A stretch of DNA of 64,000 bases from Longibacter sp051155795. Its GTDB lineage: Bacteria > Bacteroidota > Rhodothermia > Rhodothermales > Salinibacteraceae. The stretch spans positions 13,894 to 77,893 of the forward strand of contig NZ_DAXETW010000010.1 of the NCBI RefSeq assembly GCF_051155795.1. Reading direction: 5' to 3'. Made by a program: the position numbers and the translations under genes. The stretch's first letter is position 1; every line of letters starts with the position of its first letter. Under the pieces are notes generated by a model. That model saw only the letters and a list, made by a program, of their open reading frames with translations, made no database searches and was not told the origin of the DNA. This document shows, in pieces, positions 60,988 to 64,000 of the stretch.

Positions 60988-62217
60988 ATGGAGCGGACCG
61001 TCCTCATCGCATCGCTGCTCGGAATCGTCGTCAACATGCACGCGGGGCTGCAGCTCACGGTCGGGTTTCCGAATGGCTGCCTGGGCCTGAACCTCGTACC
61101 GGGGGATCTGGCGTCGTGTAGCCGCGCCATCCACGGCGGTATGCCCTTCGTGACCGGCCTTCCCTCCCTGGAGGTCATGACCGGTCTCCTGGCCATCGTA
61201 GCACTTGTGAGCATTCTGTTTTTCGTCGTCTCCTATCTGGCCCCCCGGTATAGCCGGTGGGTCGCACTGGCGCGGTTGATCCTTCTGGCTGGAGCGGGCG
61301 GACTGACAACGTACTACCTTGTGGCGGCGAGCGACGGACCGGGCGGTTCAGGGGCCATCGCCGTCCTGACGGGTGTTTCGCTGGGCCTCTCGCTCGCCTT
61401 CGTCGTGGCATCAACCTTCGTTTCTCCTCGTACCCGATCTGCTCTGATGGCTTCCTCCTCCTTCACCCCGCGGACGTTCCGTCGAGAGGCGGTGCTTGTC
61501 CTCTACCTGGTCGCGCTTACGATCGTTCTGGTCGGTGCCGACTACGCCGCGTATGACGCGCTCTCCGCTAACAACGGCGCACCCGGCGTGGACCGCACGG
61601 CGTCTGTGACCACGTCAATCGCTGCGCCGGCTGTTCGCGCGTCTGATTCCGGGCCGGCCGTCTGCGGGTATGACGAGTCGCGGAGCACGGTCCAGCAATA
61701 CAAGACGCTGGTTGGCATGGACGACCCGACCGTGGGTGCCGAAAATGCCGACGCCGTTACCGTCGTCGAGTTCTTCGATCCGAATTGCCCGCACTGCGCA
61801 ACGTTTCACACCGTCATGAAACGCCTCATTGACGAGTACGGGGACCGGGTCCGATTTGTGTTCAAGCCGATCCCCCTGGGACAGAAATCGGTTAACCAGA
61901 TCGAAGCGCTGTACGCCGCACACCGTGCTGGATCCTTTTTGAAGATGCTCAACGCTCAGTACGAGCGGCAGTCGCCCGCGGGGCTCTCCACCGATCAACT
62001 GGTGGACATCGCGGAGTCGATCGGGATGGACGAACAGACCCTGCAATCGGCGATCGAGGAAGACCGGCACATGGGCGCGATCCGGCTCGTATACCAGCAG
62101 GCGCAGCGCGTCGGGGTTGACAGCACGCCGACCGTCATGATCAACGGCCGCTTCGTGAGGGCCGACAGCCGGACCGTTGAGTGCATGGGATCGCTCATTG
62201 AGTCGGCGGCCGGTTGA
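60988..62217 (+). CDS. Membrane-anchored DsbA-like thiol:disulfide oxidoreductase
   Basis: A 409-residue protein: five predicted helices in residues 1-190, then a periplasmic thioredoxin/DsbA-like domain with CPHC at 267-270 (FFDPNCPHCATFH) and the cis-Pro STPTVMI near 390. The membrane part has Cys31 and Cys44 in the first loop, recalling vitamin K epoxide reductase (VKOR) fusions, but no CxxC in the fourth helix, so a self-recycling VKOR-DsbA is not supported. The ATG at 60988 begins the first helix. Confidence 0.75.
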   Translation: MERTVLIASLLGIVVNMHAGLQLTVGFPNGCLGLNLVPGDLASCSRAIHGGMPFVTGLPSLEVMTGLLAIVALVSILFFVVSYLAPRYSRWVALARLILLAGAGGLTTYYLVAASDGPGGSGAIAVLTGVSLGLSLAFVVASTFVSPRTRSALMASSSFTPRTFRREAVLVLYLVALTIVLVGADYAAYDALSANNGAPGVDRTASVTTSIAAPAVRASDSGPAVCGYDESRSTVQQYKTLVGMDDPTVGAENADAVTVVEFFDPNCPHCATFHTVMKRLIDEYGDRVRFVFKPIPLGQKSVNQIEALYAAHRAGSFLKMLNAQYERQSPAGLSTDQLVDIAESIGMDEQTLQSAIEEDRHMGAIRLVYQQAQRVGVDSTPTVMINGRFVRADSRTVECMGSLIESAAG

Positions 62218-62429
62218 GGCGCGAGTCTCCTTTAGCGATGCAACCCTTTCACGTCCATTTGACTGTATCTTTCAGAAAGGCGCTGCATCTCTGCCCGGCG
62301 ATTGCCTTTATTAGGTACGTGCCAACAGGCCAACCGCCGTGCCCAAGGGCTACCGCCTACCCTGCTCTGTACCGGCCTGGCGGTGACCGCGCCGCGACCC
62401 ACCCGATTCCCCGCCATCGTTCCCGCCTC

Positions 62430-64000
62430 ATGCCCGACGCATCTATTCTCGACCTGATTCAGCCGACCGAGCTCGACGAGCGCACCATTAACACCATTCG
62501 CTTTCTGGCCGTGGACGCGGTCGAGAGAGCCGGCAGCGGTCATCCCGGCATGCCGATGGGTGCCGCGCCGATGGCGTACGTCCTCTGGACGCGTCATCTC
62601 CGCCACAACCCGTCGGATCCGCAGTGGGTCGACCGTGACCGCTTCGTCCTGAGCGCGGGTCATGGCTCCATGCTGCTGTATTCGTTGCTTCACCTCACCG
62701 GCTACGACCTCCCCCTCGACGAGATCAAGAACTTCCGACAGTGGGGAAGCATCACGCCCGGCCACCCGGAGGTACATGAAACGCCGGGGGTTGAAACGAC
62801 CACGGGCCCTCTTGGGCAGGGCTTCGGCAACGGCGTCGGTATGGCGATTGCCGAGCGCTATCTGGCCGCGAACTTCAACGACAAACCCGGAGCGAACGGC
62901 GAGCTGGTGGACCACTACACGTACGGCATCGTCAGCGACGGTGATCTGATGGAAGGGGTGGCCTCGGAAGCGGCGTCGCTTGCCGGCCACCTCGGCCTCG
63001 GCAAGCTGATCTACCTGTATGATGACAACGAGATCTCCATCGACGGGTCCACGGACATCGCCTTTACCGAGGACGTCGAGAAGCGATTCGACGCCTACGG
63101 CTGGCACGTCGTTACGGTAGAAGACGGCAACGATCTGGAAGCTATCGATCGCGCCATCCTGGAGGCGAAAACGGAGACGGACCGACCGTCGCTCATCGTC
63201 GTGAAGACCAGCATCGGCTACGGCAGTCCGAACCAGCAGGACACGGCGGCCGCGCACGGCTCGCCGCTCGGCGCCGATGAGGTCAATCTTACGAAGGAGA
63301 ATCTCGGGTGGCCGACAGACAAAACGTTCCACGTGCCGGACGATGTCCGCGAGCACATGCGCGCCTCCGTCGACCAGGGCGCTGCGCTTCAGGCCGAGTG
63401 GAACGGGCGCTATCAGCAGTTCCGCGTCGAAAGCCCGGATGCAGCAGACCGGTTCGACGCCTGGATGGCAGGAGAACTTCCGGACGACCTCGAGAGCGTG
63501 GTGCCGTCGTTCGATGCCGGTGCGGAGCTCGCCACGAGAAAAGCGAGCGGCAAGACGCTGTCTGCACTCGCTCCCGTGATCGGCGACATGCTCGTGGGCG
63601 GTTCCGCCGATCTGAGCGGCTCCAACAAGACCGAGGTGGACGGTCGCACCGACTTTCAGAAGGACAATCCGGCGGGTCAGTACTTTCGCTTCGGCGTTCG
63701 CGAGCACGCCATGGCGGCTGCGGCCAATGGTATGACGCTGCACGGCGGGGTGCGCCCATACGTCGGGACGTTTTTGATCTTCAGCGATTACCTTCGTCCG
63801 TCGCTCCGGCTCAGCGCGCTGATGGGGCAGCCCGTCATTTACGTGCTCACGCATGACAGCATTGGCCTGGGCGAGGACGGACCGACCCACCAGCCGATCG
63901 AGCACCTGTCGGCGCTGCGGGCCATCCCGAACGTGACCGTTCTCCGGCCTGCCGACGCCACCGAGGCTGCGCAGGCATGGGTCGCCGCGCTTCGCAACAC
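62430..64000 (+). CDS. tkt: Transketolase (N-terminal 523 residues, cut by the window end)
   Basis: The frame opens at ATG 62430 and runs off the right edge. TPP enzyme of the pentose phosphate pathway. Signatures RAGSGHPGMPMGAAPM at 33, AGHGSMLLYSLLHL, the TPP/Mg motif SDGDLMEGVASEAASLAGHL at about 170, and GLGEDGPTHQPIEHL near 485. Normal order and spacing; about 150 more residues are expected beyond the window. Confidence 0.96.
   Translation, partial: MPDASILDLIQPTELDERTINTIRFLAVDAVERAGSGHPGMPMGAAPMAYVLWTRHLRHNPSDPQWVDRDRFVLSAGHGSMLLYSLLHLTGYDLPLDEIKNFRQWGSITPGHPEVHETPGVETTTGPLGQGFGNGVGMAIAERYLAANFNDKPGANGELVDHYTYGIVSDGDLMEGVASEAASLAGHLGLGKLIYLYDDNEISIDGSTDIAFTEDVEKRFDAYGWHVVTVEDGNDLEAIDRAILEAKTETDRPSLIVVKTSIGYGSPNQQDTAAAHGSPLGADEVNLTKENLGWPTDKTFHVPDDVREHMRASVDQGAALQAEWNGRYQQFRVESPDAADRFDAWMAGELPDDLESVVPSFDAGAELATRKASGKTLSALAPVIGDMLVGGSADLSGSNKTEVDGRTDFQKDNPAGQYFRFGVREHAMAAAANGMTLHGGVRPYVGTFLIFSDYLRPSLRLSALMGQPVIYVLTHDSIGLGEDGPTHQPIEHLSALRAIPNVTVLRPADATEAAQAWVAALRN

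Noticed and set aside
60988..62217. Canonical VKOR-DsbA fusion
   Set aside because: The membrane part lacks the CxxC expected in the fourth VKOR helix; only the DsbA-like domain is well supported.
1..64000. tRNA or rRNA genes
   Set aside because: I scanned the intergenic gaps by eye for T-loop (GGTTCRANNCC) and acceptor pairings and saw none; a covariance search would be more sensitive.

Overview
This is a 64 kb chromosomal segment of a high-GC, probably halophilic member of the Rhodothermota/Bacteroidota (Salinibacter-like). The evidence is indirect: acidic, Asp/Glu-rich proteins and tails, a complete Mrp-type Na+/H+ antiporter, a Na+-coupled solute symporter, Bacteroidota-type lipoproteins (DUF4296, DUF4837, FKBP), a DUF4293 membrane protein, an ExbB/ExbD/ExbD cluster, and almost no Shine-Dalgarno sequences. 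There is no rRNA, tRNA, CRISPR array, prophage or intact insertion sequence that I can see. The window cuts a saccharopine-dehydrogenase-like gene at the left edge and a transketolase gene at the right edge.

Layout. 0-3.6 kb: metallo-hydrolase, quinone-oxidoreductase-like enzyme, Mn superoxide dismutase. 3.9-11.3 kb: Mrp antiporter operon in the order F-G-A-B-C-D-E, its last gene overlapping a 4'-phosphopantetheinyl transferase. 11.3-18 kb: epimerase-like protein, FKBP lipoprotein, a probably frameshifted secreted protein, fused isobutyryl-CoA mutase (IcmF), a small membrane protein. 18.2-20.1 kb: PabB-PabC fusion for p-aminobenzoate. 20.2-31.6 kb: a putative acetate-use locus made of an ArsR regulator, a symporter-domain histidine kinase (CrbS/CbrA type), a receiver-only response regulator, a PAS protein with a dead kinase domain, acetyl-CoA synthetase, an outer-membrane porin and a DUF4212/SSS symporter pair. 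31.8-39 kb: two hydrolase-fold proteins that lack recognisable nucleophiles, a PolX-like protein lacking one polymerase Asp, and an S41 protease. 39-42.4 kb: a large non-coding gap, then ExbB, a small membrane protein and two ExbD. 42.5-49 kb: DUF4293, EamA transporter, glycosyltransferase, RecQ, two lipoproteins.

49-58.9 kb (minus strand) is a complete tryptophan operon: trpL-trpE-hypothetical-trpS-[insert]-trpG-trpD-trpC-trpF-trpB-trpA. Two things stand out. First, the operon starts with a classic ribosome-mediated attenuator: a 30-residue leader peptide with five Trp codons (WHWWW core) followed by competing hairpins 1:2, 2:3 and 3:4, the last being a terminator with a T tract. Second, the trpS-trpG gap holds a four-helix-bundle (23S intervening-sequence protein family) gene inactivated by two in-frame stops and bracketed by inverted arrays of a degenerate GTGTGAAAG-like repeat, so it looks like the fossil of a small insertion unit. 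The right end (59-64 kb) has an MscS-like channel, a methyltransferase, a membrane-anchored DsbA-like protein and transketolase.
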